DNA of 64,000 bases from Triglochin maritima. Its lineage: Eukaryota; Streptophyta; Magnoliopsida; Alismatales; Juncaginaceae. Under the pieces are notes generated by a model. That model ran no database searches, had not been told where the DNA came from, and saw only the letters and a program-made list of their open reading frames with translations. The stretch covers positions 34,279,501 to 34,343,500 of the forward strand of contig OY821786.1 of assembly GCA_963682175.1 (NCBI GenBank), given 5' to 3'. A program made the position numbers and the translations under genes. The first letter of the stretch is position 1, and each line of letters starts with the position of its first letter. Positions 44,470 through 55,334 of this stretch are shown here, in pieces.

Positions 44470-47184
44470 TGGAAATTGTATTTATGTCGTCCCAAGAAGA
44501 CATGTCGTTCAATGTTCCTGAGGAAAAAATGTTTTTTTGTTCTTTCGAAAAAACAAGAACTTTTTACAATGAATGTGTAAATGTTTGTGATTTTAGTGTT
44601 AAGATAAGACAATCTCATTACGAATGAGGTGTTGTTATCCGGGCTACGTTTACTTGTTCCAAGGAGGGCAAGACACCGACAAACCAAGGACACGGAATAT
44701 TGAAGTCTCGTTTATCGACTAGAGTTAAGTGCACGGCTCGCATCAGGGCCTCCGAAAACCCAACAAGGGGTACCAGAATAACTTTGTTGATCTTAAACAT
44801 AACCATGAAATATTTAATGAGAAGCATATGCATTTTCTAAGATAGAAACAAATTGTACCTCAGGCCATAATAGCATGAATAGTGTGCAATGATGCTTCTA
44901 GGATCTCGGCTGCTAAGACCATGCAATCTTTTGTCGTCGAGGCTAGGGGCATGACAAACTGACTTTAAACGAGAGGGACCTAAGGTTTGTGTTTTTTCCG
45001 ACATTAGTGTGTCAGAAGAAATCTTCGTCGTTCATAAGTCTTTTGTGCGTAGGAATGTTATAACCGAAGTCCGAAATTTGAAAATGAGATCCGACGATGC
45101 ACATGCTCTTCAGAACTATTTTATTAAGATGAAGAAGATTGATTCAATGTTTTTCTATGTCATGGATATGGATGATGAAGGAAGACTAAAGAACATTTTA
45201 AGGGCCGACTGCCGTTCTAGAGCCGCACATTCATACTTTGGGGATGCTATATATTTCGACACTACCTACCTGACTAAAAAATACGACATGTCGTTTGCAC
45301 CATTTGTAGGAGTTAATCAAAATTTCGAGTTTCTGTTGCGCTTTGTTGTCTTGTGAGGCCACTGAAAATTACATTTGGTTGTTCCAGACATGACTGTTGT
45401 ACATGAGCGGTACGTTTGAAGAGATGTTCTTATCGTATTAAGGGTCTTGGGCTTGTCCTTTTTCAGAAAGAGTTGTATGTTTACCTTTTGATTTTGTTTT
45501 TTTAATATATGGGTTATCCCCCTTAAAATACGAGTTTGCTCATTTTAAGAATGAGTTTGTCATTTTTAACATATGAGAGTGACCTTCTTAAGGTATAAGT
45601 TTGTCCTTTTTAATAATGGACGTGCCATTTTTGATATGTTGGTGTGTTTCTCGCTTAATTATATGTATTGTGTAGATGATCTTATCGTATTGTGTAGATG
45701 ATCTTATCGTATTAAGGGTCTTGGGCTTGTCCTTTTTAAGAAATAGTTTTATCTTTTTTACCTTATGGATTTGTCCTTTTTAATATATTGTTGGTCCCCC
45801 TTAAAATAAGAGTTTTCCTTTTTAAGAATGAGTTTGTCATTTTTAACCTTTGGTAGTAACCTTTTTAAGCTATAGGTTTGTCCTTTTTAAGAATGGACAT
45901 GTCCTTTTTAATATATTTGTTTGTCCTTCTTAAATATTCGTATTGTGCAGATATCCCTGCACACGCGATCATAACAGACCAATGTGCCACCATTACTATT
46001 GCTGTAAGGAATGTATTCTCAAAGGTTAGGCAAAGATATTGTATATGGTACATAATGAACAAAGCTCCCGTGAACTTGCCAACGCGGTATTGCAAGCACA
46101 TGTTATTTGATCTAAAATTGATCGTGTACGACTCAAAAAACCCAACTGAATTTGAGCGGAATTGACAGGGTTTCCTTGCTAATTTTGAGCTTCAGAACCA
46201 CAGCTAGCTCCATTCCATTTATGCAATCCATGAGTCTTATGTACCTGCTTTGGGTGATTGTATTTTGCGGGAATGACTTCTACCCAAAGAAGCGAAAGTA
46301 TAAACGCGTTCTTCGACAAGTACCTAACTTCTAAGACCACCCTTAAGCAGTTCGTTCAACAATAAGAACTCGCACTCCGTCACAAGTACGAGAATGAAGC
46401 TCAATCAAAATTTGATTGCCTGCATTAGAACCCCTAATTGGTTTCAATATATCCTTTCGAGAGGCAAATCAGCAAGTTGTATACCATATGAGTTTTCAAA
46501 AAAGTCCAGTTAGAAATTGGGAAGATGATTTACTATGACCTAACTGAGGAGTTCCAATCAAACGAGGCGGTGCATTACAAGGTAATTGAATGTGTACGGA
46601 CTGGTGAGAAGCTATTATTGAAACGTTTCCTTATACAACACAGAAGTCTGAACTTCACATGTGATTGTAGAATGTTTCAGTACGTTGGTCTTCTGTGCTG
46701 CTACGTGTTGGTTGTATTTGCACGCGTAGATCCTAATGCATTACTCCTGCCATCTTATATCATTAATCGATGGAGGAAGGATATTCGTCGGATCTATCGA
46801 GATAAGACGTACCAAGACGATGGCGTAATGAAGAAGGATGTGTTGCGTCGTCACACCGACATAATGGGTTGTGCTCTTTTGATCGCACATGAATCATTCA
46901 TTTCCCACGAAAGGTATCTTAAGGCCGTGAAGTGTATGGAGTGGATGAAGTCACGTATGAACACTACCCAGGGCCCTACTATAGTTGATGAAGCTGGTAC
47001 CGCTGGTACATCTGTGCACAATCCATATAAAGTCACCCGTCCAGGAAGACCACCGACTAGACGTCGAGTTTCTTTAGCAGAAAGATTATTCAAAGAAACA
47101 AAAAAGTATCTCATAGTAGAGAAGAGCAAGTTCAGGAGGAAAGGTAAATCCCCCTGCATCAGATCACGTATGATTTTTAAGTAA
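44470..47184 (+). pseudogene. FAR1-type MULE transposase, fragmented
   Basis: The N-terminal FAR1 zinc domain is at 44500-44850: FYNECVNVCDFSV, then TCSKEGKT, and HNHE near 44800 after a frame change. The transposase core has DAIYFDTTYLTKKYDMSF at 45250-45300, then PAHAIITDQCATITIAV at 45955-46010 and a CIWYIMNK where CxWHI is usual. The SWIM finger at 46650-46720 is FTCDCRMFQYVGLLCCYVL; the last zinc ligand, normally His, is Tyr. The last frame (46525-47184) runs to a basic GRP/RRR tail. The pieces at 45356-45940 are separated by an intron-like block of short repeats. Several stops and frame changes exist. It faces the Ulp1-like gene on the opposite strand, so both probably belonged to one large MULE. 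Confidence 0.87.
45470..45945 (+). repeat. TTTGTCCTTTTTAA short-repeat tract inside the transposase gene
   Basis: About 15 variants of GTTTGTCCTTTTTAA are separated by about 15 bases (ATATGAG-type spacers), interrupting the coding homology. A longer internal duplication is visible: GATGATCTTATCGTATT(AAGG)GTCTTGGGCTTGTCC occurs near 45425, 45675 and 45700. It looks like an intron expanded by short repeats. Confidence 0.75.
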
Positions 47185-47380
47185 CGGGTTTGTCATTTTT
47201 AACATAGGGGTTTGTCCTTTTTAACATAGGGGTTTGTTCTTACAATAGTTGAGCTTGTCCGAGCTAAGACATGAGTTTGTCTTTTTTTAATGTATGAGTT
47301 TGTCCTTTTTAAGTAGGAGGGTTGTCCTTTTTTTATCATGGAGGATTGTACTTTTTAAGATAGGGGGTTGTCATTACGCA
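47185..47380 (+). repeat. TTTGTCCTTTTTAA short-repeat tract downstream of the transposase gene
   Basis: About seven more copies follow the transposase stop, e.g. GGGTTTGTCCTTTTTAACAT and GAGTTTGTCCTTTTTAAG. They read in the transposase orientation. Confidence 0.7.
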
Positions 47381-48289
47381 TGGATGAATTTACGTGTATG
47401 TATAAAATCATAGTATGAAAACTATAAATCAAAAGCAGAAAAACTGAGTGTGCAATCTATACATGTATTTATGAATCTCCGCACAACTACTATAAATCAA
47501 AAGTCAACATAGGCACATGAGTCCCTTAGTAAATTCATGACCAATTCACCCCTGACTGAGTGAAGTATCTTGGGGTCCATTTCATTCGTCGGCAAAACTT
47601 TTTGCATGAGACACCTTATCCAGTACAACACAAAAACACCGCAGTCGTTGTTCCCCGACATTTGTCATTGGCACGTGTCCCACAAGTATCTCACTGGTCA
47701 GTCCACCTTCAGTCGGTTCTTCCAGTATTCACCCACATCTTTGACCAAGCATTCATGTATACCTCCCACATTGTTGGGATCCTCATCTAGAACTAGCTCC
47801 CTAGAGTAACTGTTCAAATGCAGGATCTCCTCGGACGGACCGTTAACAACCACCATAGTCCAATGTTTGGTCAGTAGCATTGGTTGTGCGATGATGGTCC
47901 TTCCATGGTCCATGCCTTATAGTCGAGGGGCGTGCCACTCTTCAATGGTCTGGCATTGGCCATTAACAATGCTCTCTGAACAGAAACTGAAATACAAAGT
48001 ACCTCTTAGGGGTAGTTTTTTGGTTTTTTTGGAGCTCTTCCAGTACAGAAAGCATACTGTCAGTTAACTCGTTGATCACATCCATCCCCTTCGTGATGAG
48101 GTCCTTCAGGTCGGAATGTGTGAAACTACCCAAATCACCTCTCCAGATCACCTCTTTGTTATTGTGGGTGGCTGCGGTCAATTTCAATAGTATGTTCACC
48201 TCTTCAGTGCTCAACGTGGCCAATGCATCCATGTCTATGTCTAGACTTGTCTCTCGCGAGTGATGACCCAACCAGAATTCATCCTTTAC

Positions 48290-48561
48290 CCTCTTCCTCT
48301 TTTTGTTTAGGCTCCTCTGAAGCGCTCTTTCTTTTCTCTTCCGCTCCTTTTCCTTCTTCTTTTTTTTGTCCTTCTCTTTATCTTCTTCTCTCTTGTGCGA
48401 GGTCCTTTGGCCCCCCCACTTTGCTCTCGTGGCCTTCTCCTTTTCCCCCTCCTTTTTTATTTTCTCCTCTCTCTTTCTTTCTTTCTATCTCCCTCAGCCT
48501 GTGCTCCTCTGCCTCCTTCTTCTTATCTTCCTCCTCTTTCCTTTTCTTCCTCCCTCCTCTT
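48290..48561 (-). other. CT-rich tract coding an E/K/R-rich stretch, first part
   Basis: This is almost pure pyrimidine on the plus strand. On the minus strand it reads as a charged, coiled-coil-like run (KKRKEEEDKKKEAEE, REIERKKERGENKK). It continues at 50044-50440 on the other side of the inserted LTR. Confidence 0.6.
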
Positions 48562-50043
48562 TGTAGGATCGTGTGGGTTATGGGTCCACTAATCACTTTT
48601 ACGCTAATCACCTACTCGTTTTATCGATCGAGTTATATGCAGCGGAATTTAAACAACAAAACGGGCAAGTAAGAAATAAGCAAACCACAATGGACACCGG
48701 GGGATTTTACAGAGGTTCGGCCACAGCCTACGTCCTCTCTTGCAAGCTCCGCTCGCGTCTTCACTATCCACTCCTCATTCCAGGCCGGGAGAGAACGCCT
48801 TTTACAAAACAAACTCCGTGAACAACCTCGCGAGCTTGACTTTCTTCTCTCACAATCCGAGAGGAACACTTCGGGCTTTCACCGAAGTCCTTGCTTCTAT
48901 TACAACTGAGAACTTGAGTGGAATACACTCTCTAACTTGAGCACACTTGAGAAAGATTGGAATTGAGACTAAAGTGTGGAAATTGGAGGCTTTGAGTGTT
49001 TGAGATTCTCTCTAATGTTTGAGACAAGTTTGTAGTGGGAGAGTTGTGTTAAAATGTGTTTTACAACTCCTTATATAGGCATTAGAGAGAATAGAGCCGT
49101 TGGGATTGATTGGGTATGAGTTGATGTGTGATTACACAAAACAGAACCTGCAGGACCCAATTCTGGAAGAAATCGGTCGACCGGATCGGGATGAACGGTC
49201 GACCGTTAGGCAATTTTGCACTAAGTTCGGTCGACCGGTTAAGCAACGGTCGACCGCCCAACGCTACGACTTAGGTACACTAAAGTGATCGGTCGAACAC
49301 CTAAAGGGAAACGGTCGACCGATTTGTACTAGGCACTTTGGGGTTGATAATCAAATAGATATTCGGTCGACCGAAACAGGTCTAGCGGTCGACCGTTTTT
49401 GTCCAGGAGATTTGGGTTTGTCAAGAGATGAACAAACGGTCGACCGATCTTGGTCCTCGATCGACCAATACATGAAATATTTTTGGGGTATTTTTGGTTT
49501 AATACGAATACAACTGTTGGGTATATACGACAAAAATAACGGTCGGAAAATTAAGTTCAAATGGTCGACCGAAAAAGATGGTGCAGTCGACCGAAACCAG
49601 ACAGGAAAACACAAATAGAATACTTGATCATCCGGTCGACCGAACGGCCTGTTGTGGTCGACCGAATGTGGGCAGACAGTTAGGGTTCAAGTTTAGTGTT
49701 TTCCGGTCTAAGTTTGGGTGATCTATTGAAGTCCAAATAATGTGAAATTTTGTGTGTGACTTCTATAGGGAACCTAGTGTGTGTTTAAGTTGATTTTAGC
49801 TCAAGTATGCTCAAAATACACAAGTTCCTAAAGACTCAAAGAAATACAAAATACATGTCTTCAAATTGAGCTTGATTACATGTCTTGACTTGATTTCCTT
49901 TCTTCCTTGAGTCTTGATCACTTGTAGAGGTTAGCACAAAGCAATATATATGCAATGCAATATGTGTGCTACTCTACATTGATCATAATTAAGATTAGGT
50001 TAATTAAATCATCAAAACATAGATTAAGGTCAAAAAGCTAACA
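48562..50043 (-). mobile_element. Family-B solo LTR inserted in the Ulp1-like gene
   Basis: On the plus strand it starts TGTAGGATCGTGTGGG and ends CAAAAAGCTAACA, the reverse of the family ends TGTTGGCTTTTTG and ACACGATCCTACA. It is 1482 bp long. About a dozen GGTCGACC palindromes lie at 49170-49660. The TATA box, TATATAAGG on the minus strand, is at about 49070, preceded by AACGGCT. It splits a pyrimidine-rich tract. A clear TSD is not visible (CTCTT and CTCGC flank it). Confidence 0.88.
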
Positions 50044-50440
50044 CTCGCCTCCTCTCTTCTCTCTCCCTCTTTTTTTCATTCTCCTCCTCCCTCCTCCTCT
50101 CTCTTCTTCTCTTCTCTCTCCCACTTTTTTTCCTTCTCTTCTTTCCTCTTCTCTTCTCTCTCTTTCCTTCTCTTCTTCCCTGCTTTTATTCTCCTCCTCT
50201 CTCCTCACTCCCTCTCTTTTTCCTTCTCCTCCCCATCCTCTTCTCCTCCTCCTCTCTTTTCCTCTCTTCTCTGACGCTCTCTCTTTCCTTCTCTTCCTCC
50301 CTCACATTCTCCTCCTCTCTTTCCTTCTCTTCTTCTCTATCCATATTCTCCTCCTATCTTTCCTCTTCTTCTCTATCTCTACCTTGTTTCCCATATCCTC
50401 AAATATATACAATATCTTCCTTCAGCATCTCATTCTTCTA
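50044..50440 (-). other. CT-rich tract, second part
   Basis: This continues the pyrimidine tract of 48290-48561, with CTCCTCCT, CTCTTCTC and CCTTCTC words. It is probably expanded coding low-complexity sequence of the Ulp1-like gene. Confidence 0.55.
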
Positions 50441-50869
50441 CCGGTACTTCCTCAGCTCTTCATTGAGCCTCTTAACCTCTTCAGTTGCCTCCTCACGGCA
50501 ACTTTGACTTACAGTCATTTCGTCTTCATCCCAGCCAACTCCAACTCTTGAAGAAGTGGGTCCCAAGGGATGCTGTAAAATCTCAATTGCACCCTTGGTT
50601 CAGTGCTTGTTGAAGGACAATCAGGCTCTGTGCGTTGGGTTGACTCAGGTTTTTGAGCCAGACCAATGAATTCCTTCTCCTTCAGTGTAAGGATCGGAGG
50701 GTGTGTCAACTCGAATTTGTCATCATAAATTTTAGAGAGGGTGATGCCGCGTTCTTGCCATCTCTTCATAATTATATGTTTTCCAAACATTCCAGACCAC
50801 TGGTTCCACCTCGGACAGACTCCCGTTTTTGGTTCCTCCAAAATAAACTTCTCGCATAGCCATACCTAA

Positions 50870-51290
50870 AAATGACAAACTAATAGGTTAAAAATGACAA
50901 TTCCATAAGCTAAAAAGTATCACACACAAAGAATAAAAAAGATAGTCCTGACGTTAAAAATGACAAACACATTACTTAAAAATGACAAACCAACAGGTGA
51001 AAAAAGACCAACCAATACGTTAAAAATGTCACCAATAAAATTAAAAAGTACAGCCCAAACGTTAAAAATAACAAAGCCATTTCTTAAAAGGGATAAACCG
51101 ACAGGTTAAAATGGACAAACCAATACATTAAAAAGTCACACCCCAGAAATAAAAGGGCACCAATAAAATTAAAAAGGACATCTCATAAGTTAAAATGGAC
51201 AAACTCGTTAATTAAAAAGAACAAACCAACATGTTAGGAAGGATAAACCAACAAGTTAAAAAGGACCACAAATCTCTTAAAACCATCAGC
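50870..51290 (-). repeat. TTTGTCCTTTTTAA short-repeat tract inside the Ulp1-like gene
   Basis: On the plus strand it is TTAAAAATGACAAAC / TTAAAAAGGACCAC-type repeats, about 20 copies, spaced by CAATA/CAACA/GGTTAAA words. Read on the minus strand, the coding strand here, the motif is the same as in the transposase gene's tracts. Confidence 0.75.
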
Positions 51291-51384
51291 GTCCGTGTAT
51301 AACAACCCTAAAATGATTTTTCAAATTTTCATTTTAACTAGAGTTGGTTGGTTGTTTGACTAATGGCATTTGTGACGTCAATTT

Positions 51385-52988
51385 TGTTGGCTTTTTGGTC
51401 TTAATCCGTATTTTGATGATGTAATTAAACCTAATCTTAATAAGGACATGTAGATTAGCACATGTAGTATAATAGTATACATGTTGTATTGTGCTAACAT
51501 CTACAGGTGATCAAGACTCAAGAAAGAAGAAAAATCAAGTCAAGACATGTAATCAAGCTAGGATTGAAGACATGTAATTTTACCTTTCTTTGAGAATTAG
51601 GAACTTATGTAAATTGAGCATAACTTAAGCTAATATGCATGCATTCACACACTAGGTTCCTTTTAGGAGTCACACACAAAATATCATATAATTTGGACTC
51701 CATTAGATTACCTAAACACCTAAAACATTGGTCGCCAGTCTGCCTGAGTTCGGTCGACCGTTCACCTTTTGGTCGACCGGTGATACACAATATTTGTTAT
51801 ACCAGACCAATTCGTTCAACCGATCACACATCTATTTAACCGATTACCCAGACCTGTTCGGTCGACCTTTTCGTTTGCTGTTTTTGGTAAAAATACGACC
51901 GTTTTATTTGTCGTATTATACAACGGTCGTATACACATTTTTCTCAATATACACGCCTATATACATTAGAACCGGTCGAACCATTTACCTAGTTCGGTCG
52001 ACCGTTCAAATAGGTAAAATCTACATGCTATCGGTCGACACAAGTTTGTCCAACCGATCAAGATTTCTCTCTACCGAACCCAGTAGTTCGGTCGACCGGT
52101 TACTGCTCGGTCGACCGTTGACCTATAGAACTTAAGTGATTCGGTCGACCAGTACCTATGTTCGGTCAACCGATCCATCAACAGACTCAAGGGTTCGGTC
52201 GACCGATACACCTTTCGGTCCACCGTTTCTAGACAGATTTCTGAACCCGATTTTCTGTTTTGTGTATCTTGCACAAAACCCAATCAAATCTTGTCCAAAC
52301 GGCTAGAAATCTTTAGGAGCTTATAAATAGAGGTTCACACTTAGTTTTCCACAAGATTTCACAACTCCAAAGTGTCAAACTTATAGTGAGATTTTCCACA
52401 ACCTCAAAGCTCCCAATTAGTGATTCCAAAGCCTAATTTCCACATCCTTCATCATACATTCATATTAGCATCTGTTGTGCTCAATACTAGAAGAGTGAGT
52501 TCCACTCCAATTGTTGTCAAGAGAGCAAGGGTCTTGGTGAAAGCCCAAGACAAAGTGAGCAAGGGTCTTGGTGAAAGCCCAAGACAAAGAGAGCAAGGGT
52601 CTTGGTGAAAGCCCAAGACAAGAAGCAAGGATTTCGGTGAAAGCCCGAAGTGTTCCTCTCGGATTGTGAGAGGTGGTGCCAAGCTCGGCGAGGGTTGTTC
52701 GCGAGCTTGAAGACTTGTAAAAGGCGTTGCTCCCAGCCCGGAACGGGGAGGCATAGTGAAGACGCAAGAGGAGCTCGAACGGGGATTCGAGAGGGGCTTG
52801 CAAGAGAGGACGTAGGCGCGGCCGAACCTCTGTAAATCCGGTGTCTTCTTGTGTGGCTTACATTGCTTTCCTACTTGTGTTTGATTTGTTTTTAATTTCC
52901 GCTGCAATTCTTTGATCAATCAACCAAGTAGTTAATTAGGGCTTAATCGTGATTAGTTTGTGGACCCATAGACCCACACGATCCTACA
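51385..52988 (+). mobile_element. Family-B solo LTR with perfect TSD
   Basis: It starts TGTTGGCTTTTTGG and ends ACACGATCCTACA, 1604 bp. The TSD AATTT at 51380-51384 and 52989-52993 is exact. GGTCGACC palindromes and diverged copies lie at 51750-52210. The TATA box TATAAATAG is at 52322, preceded by AACGGCTA. A 34-bp unit (GCAAGGGTCTTGGTGAAAGC-type) is repeated three times at about 52522-52625. The C-run and GATCCTACA end is typical of plant copia LTRs. No internal region is present, so it is a solo LTR. Confidence 0.93.
52522..52625 (+). repeat. Three tandem 34-bp units in the LTR
   Basis: AGCAAGGGTCTTGGTGAAAG-CCCAAGACAAAG is present three times, followed by a diverged fourth copy (AAGCAAGGATTTCGGTGAAA). 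The other family-B LTRs carry a single equivalent (ACTTCAGTGAAAGACCGAAG at 26350). The tripling lies at the transcript start or U5, where length could affect the RNA leader. Confidence 0.8.
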
Positions 52989-53191
52989 AATTTTCCAACA
53001 AATTAACAATAAATTCGTGGACCAAGTCAAGTAGTTGAATAAATAATCGAGTGATTCTACCAACCATTTCTTCTTCCAATATGTAGTTCCATCTGCCCTT
53101 TTTAGGTTCATTGTGCGACATATGTAGTGGAGCAGCTCTTTAAGTTTAACCATTAATTTATTGGATTGTGGCGGAATCGCTCGGCTGATAG

Positions 53192-55130
53192 TAGGGGTGT
53201 AAACGAGCCTAAACGAGCCAAGCCTACTCTGTTTGAACTCGGCTCGTTTAATAAACGAGTCGAGCTCGGGCTTGGCTCGTTTATTAAATGAGCAAGTTGT
53301 CCTGCTCGAACTCGGCTCGATTTGAGCTCGCGAGCAGCTCGGCTTGGCTCGTTTGCTCGTTTACCAAACTACTCAACAAGCTTTTAAGCTCGTTTAAGCT
53401 CGAACTCGGCTTGGTTAGTTTGCTCGTTTACCAAACTACTCAATAAGCTTTAAGCTTGTTTAACCTGTTATAAAACCACACTTAAAATTGAATCCATTAA
53501 ACATAAATTTAGTTTGAGAAACAAACAAGCAAATAATCAAATAAACATACAAATAGTTCAAGAAACAAACAAATAGTTCAATCCATAAAACATAAATTAA
53601 GTTTGAGAAACAAACAAGCAAATAAATATATAAATAGTTCAAGAAACAAACAAATAGTTCAATCCATAAAACGATAACAAGTTTCCAACATCCCAGTTGA
53701 CTTTTCAAGCTTTAATCTTCAATCAAAAGCAAAGTGTAAGTCCCGAAGCACATTTCACGCCTACAATGTTAAACACACAAAGTTTGTCCATAATAAGTTC
53801 AAAGTCTGTCCAAATTAAGTTCAAAGCTTGTCTATAATAGGTTTAAAGGCTGTCCATAATAGGTTCAAAGTCTGTCCTTATTAAGTTCAAAGTTTGTCCA
53901 TAATAAGTTCAAAGTCTGTCCAAAGTCTGTCCATATTAAGTTCAAAGTCTGTCCATAATAAGTTGAAAGTTTGTCCATATTAAGTTCAAAGTTTGTCCAT
54001 AATAAGTTCAAAGTTTGTCCATATTAAGTTCAAATTCTGTCCATAATAAGTTCAAAGTTTGTCCATATTAAGTTCAAAGTCCGTCCATATTAAGTTCAAA
54101 GTTTGTCCATAATAAGTTCAAAGTCTGTCCATAATAAGTTCAAAGTCTATCAATATTAAGTTCAAAGTCTGTCCATAATAAGTTCAAAGTCTGTCCAGAA
54201 TAGGTTGTGTGATTGTCCAGAATAAGTTGTGTGTCTGTCCAGAATAGGTTGTGTGATTGTTCAGAATATGTTGTGTGATTGTCTAGAATAGGTTGTGTGT
54301 CTGTACATAATAGGTTGTGTGATTGTCCAGAATAGGTTGTGTGTCTGTCCAGAATAGGTTGTATGATTGTCCAGAATAAGTTGTGTGTCTGTGCAGAATA
54401 GGTTGTGTGATTGTCTAGAATAAGTTGTGTGTCTGTTCAGAATAGGTTGTCTGATTGTCCAGAATAAGTTGTGTGTCTGTCCAGAATAGGTTGTGTGATT
54501 GTCCAGAATAAGATGTGTGTCTGTCCAGAATAGGTTGTGTGAATGTCCACAATAAGGAGTGTGTCTGTCCAGAATACATTGTGTCATTGTCCAGATTAGG
54601 TTCTGTCTATTCAGAATAAGTTGTGTGCCCGTCCATATTAAGTTGTGTGTTTGTTCAGAATAATTTGCATTAGGAAAATTTTGCACGTGGAAATCAAATG
54701 TTGCATTGGGAAACACAATGTTGTATTGGGAACGTAATGTTGCATGGGGAAAGTAAAAATTGCATGTGACACAAAATAAGTATATTATTTATTTAATTTC
54801 AAAAATTAAAGATATTTGACTTTTGCTGACTAGATTGCTGACTGTATTGACCATGTCAGCGCGCCCGAACGCCCACGTCCGTGTATCACGATCCATACTT
54901 TATACGGTATTTTGGGATATATGTAATATATATACATATAAAATATGTATAAAGTTAAACGAGCATAACGAGCCCTCATCGATCTAACAGAGTCGATCTT
55001 GGGTTTGGCTCGTTTATTAAACAAGCGTATTTCTATGTTTGAGCTTGGCTCGTTTATTAGCCGAGTCGAGTTCGAGTCGAGCTTTATCGAACCGAGCTCG
55101 AGCAGAATTTGACAGTCATATCCCCGGCCT
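53192..55130. mobile_element. AACGAGC-rich repeat element carrying a minisatellite
   Basis: It starts TAGGGGTGTAAACGAGCC and is dense in GCTCGTTTA/AACGAGC words to 53460 and again from 54955 (GGCTCGTTTATTA, GAGTCGAGTTCGAGTCGAG) to about 55122 (ATTTGACAGTCATATCCCC). This family of words flanks non-autonomous elements in many angiosperms. Inverted end-to-end structure is only partial and no TSD was found. It interrupts the Ulp1-like gene. Confidence 0.55.
53770..54660. repeat. 22-bp minisatellite with two unit types
   Basis: About 40 units. In 53780-54190 the unit is near AAGTCTGTCCATAATAAGTTC. From about 54190 to 54650 it changes to GTGTGTCTGTCCAGAATAGG plus TT, often alternating GATTGTCCAGAATA and GTCTGTCCAGAATA. 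The switch is abrupt. A long open frame on the minus strand across the second part is a by-product of the period. Confidence 0.92.
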
Positions 55131-55334
55131 TGGAGGGCAACGGTACGGACATTCCCGACCTGATAGTTAACCAGTGTTGTGTTGTTGTCGAGGATGTTTC
55201 CGGCAGTGGTGTCTGGGGTACGTGTGGGGGTTGGGCTAGATGACCCTTGAGACCCGTCACTGTTTCGTGTCTGCTGTGGCTGGGAGAGAGTTTCCCGAGG
55301 CTCAGTGCAACGATGATTGTTGTTTACTGCATTT

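Larger units (their letters stand above)
47540..55330 (-). pseudogene. Ulp1-like cysteine protease gene of a MULE, split by insertions
   Basis: Reading 55330 to 47540 on the minus strand: a low-complexity start (about 55330-55130), a piece with LKELLHYICRTMNLKRADG and YWKKKWLVESLDYLF (53153-52990), and a segment ending near 50515 with MFGKHIIMKRWQERGITL. A long E/K/R-rich stretch (50440-50044 and 48561-48290) and a piece with ALATLSTEEVNILLKL (48271-47963) follow. Then comes the C48 (Ulp1) catalytic region, 47913-47570, with KHWTMVVVN (active His), LHLNSY (Asn where Asp is usual) and NNDCGVFVLYW (active Cys). One TGA and one further stop lie in the catalytic region. Ulp1-like genes carried by plant MULEs are known (Kaonashi-type). 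SUMO-protease activity is not implied. Confidence 0.75.

Noticed and set aside
48223..48672. Ser/Leu/Phe-rich plus-strand frames over the CT-rich tract
   Set aside because: They are the antisense of a minus-strand E/K/R-rich coding low-complexity stretch and run into an LTR end.
54261..54716. 151-codon minus-strand frame with HNLFWTDTHLILDNHTTYSG-type repeats
   Set aside because: It follows the 22-bp minisatellite period (three units give 22 codons). No promoter or homologue is seen, and it stops where the array stops.
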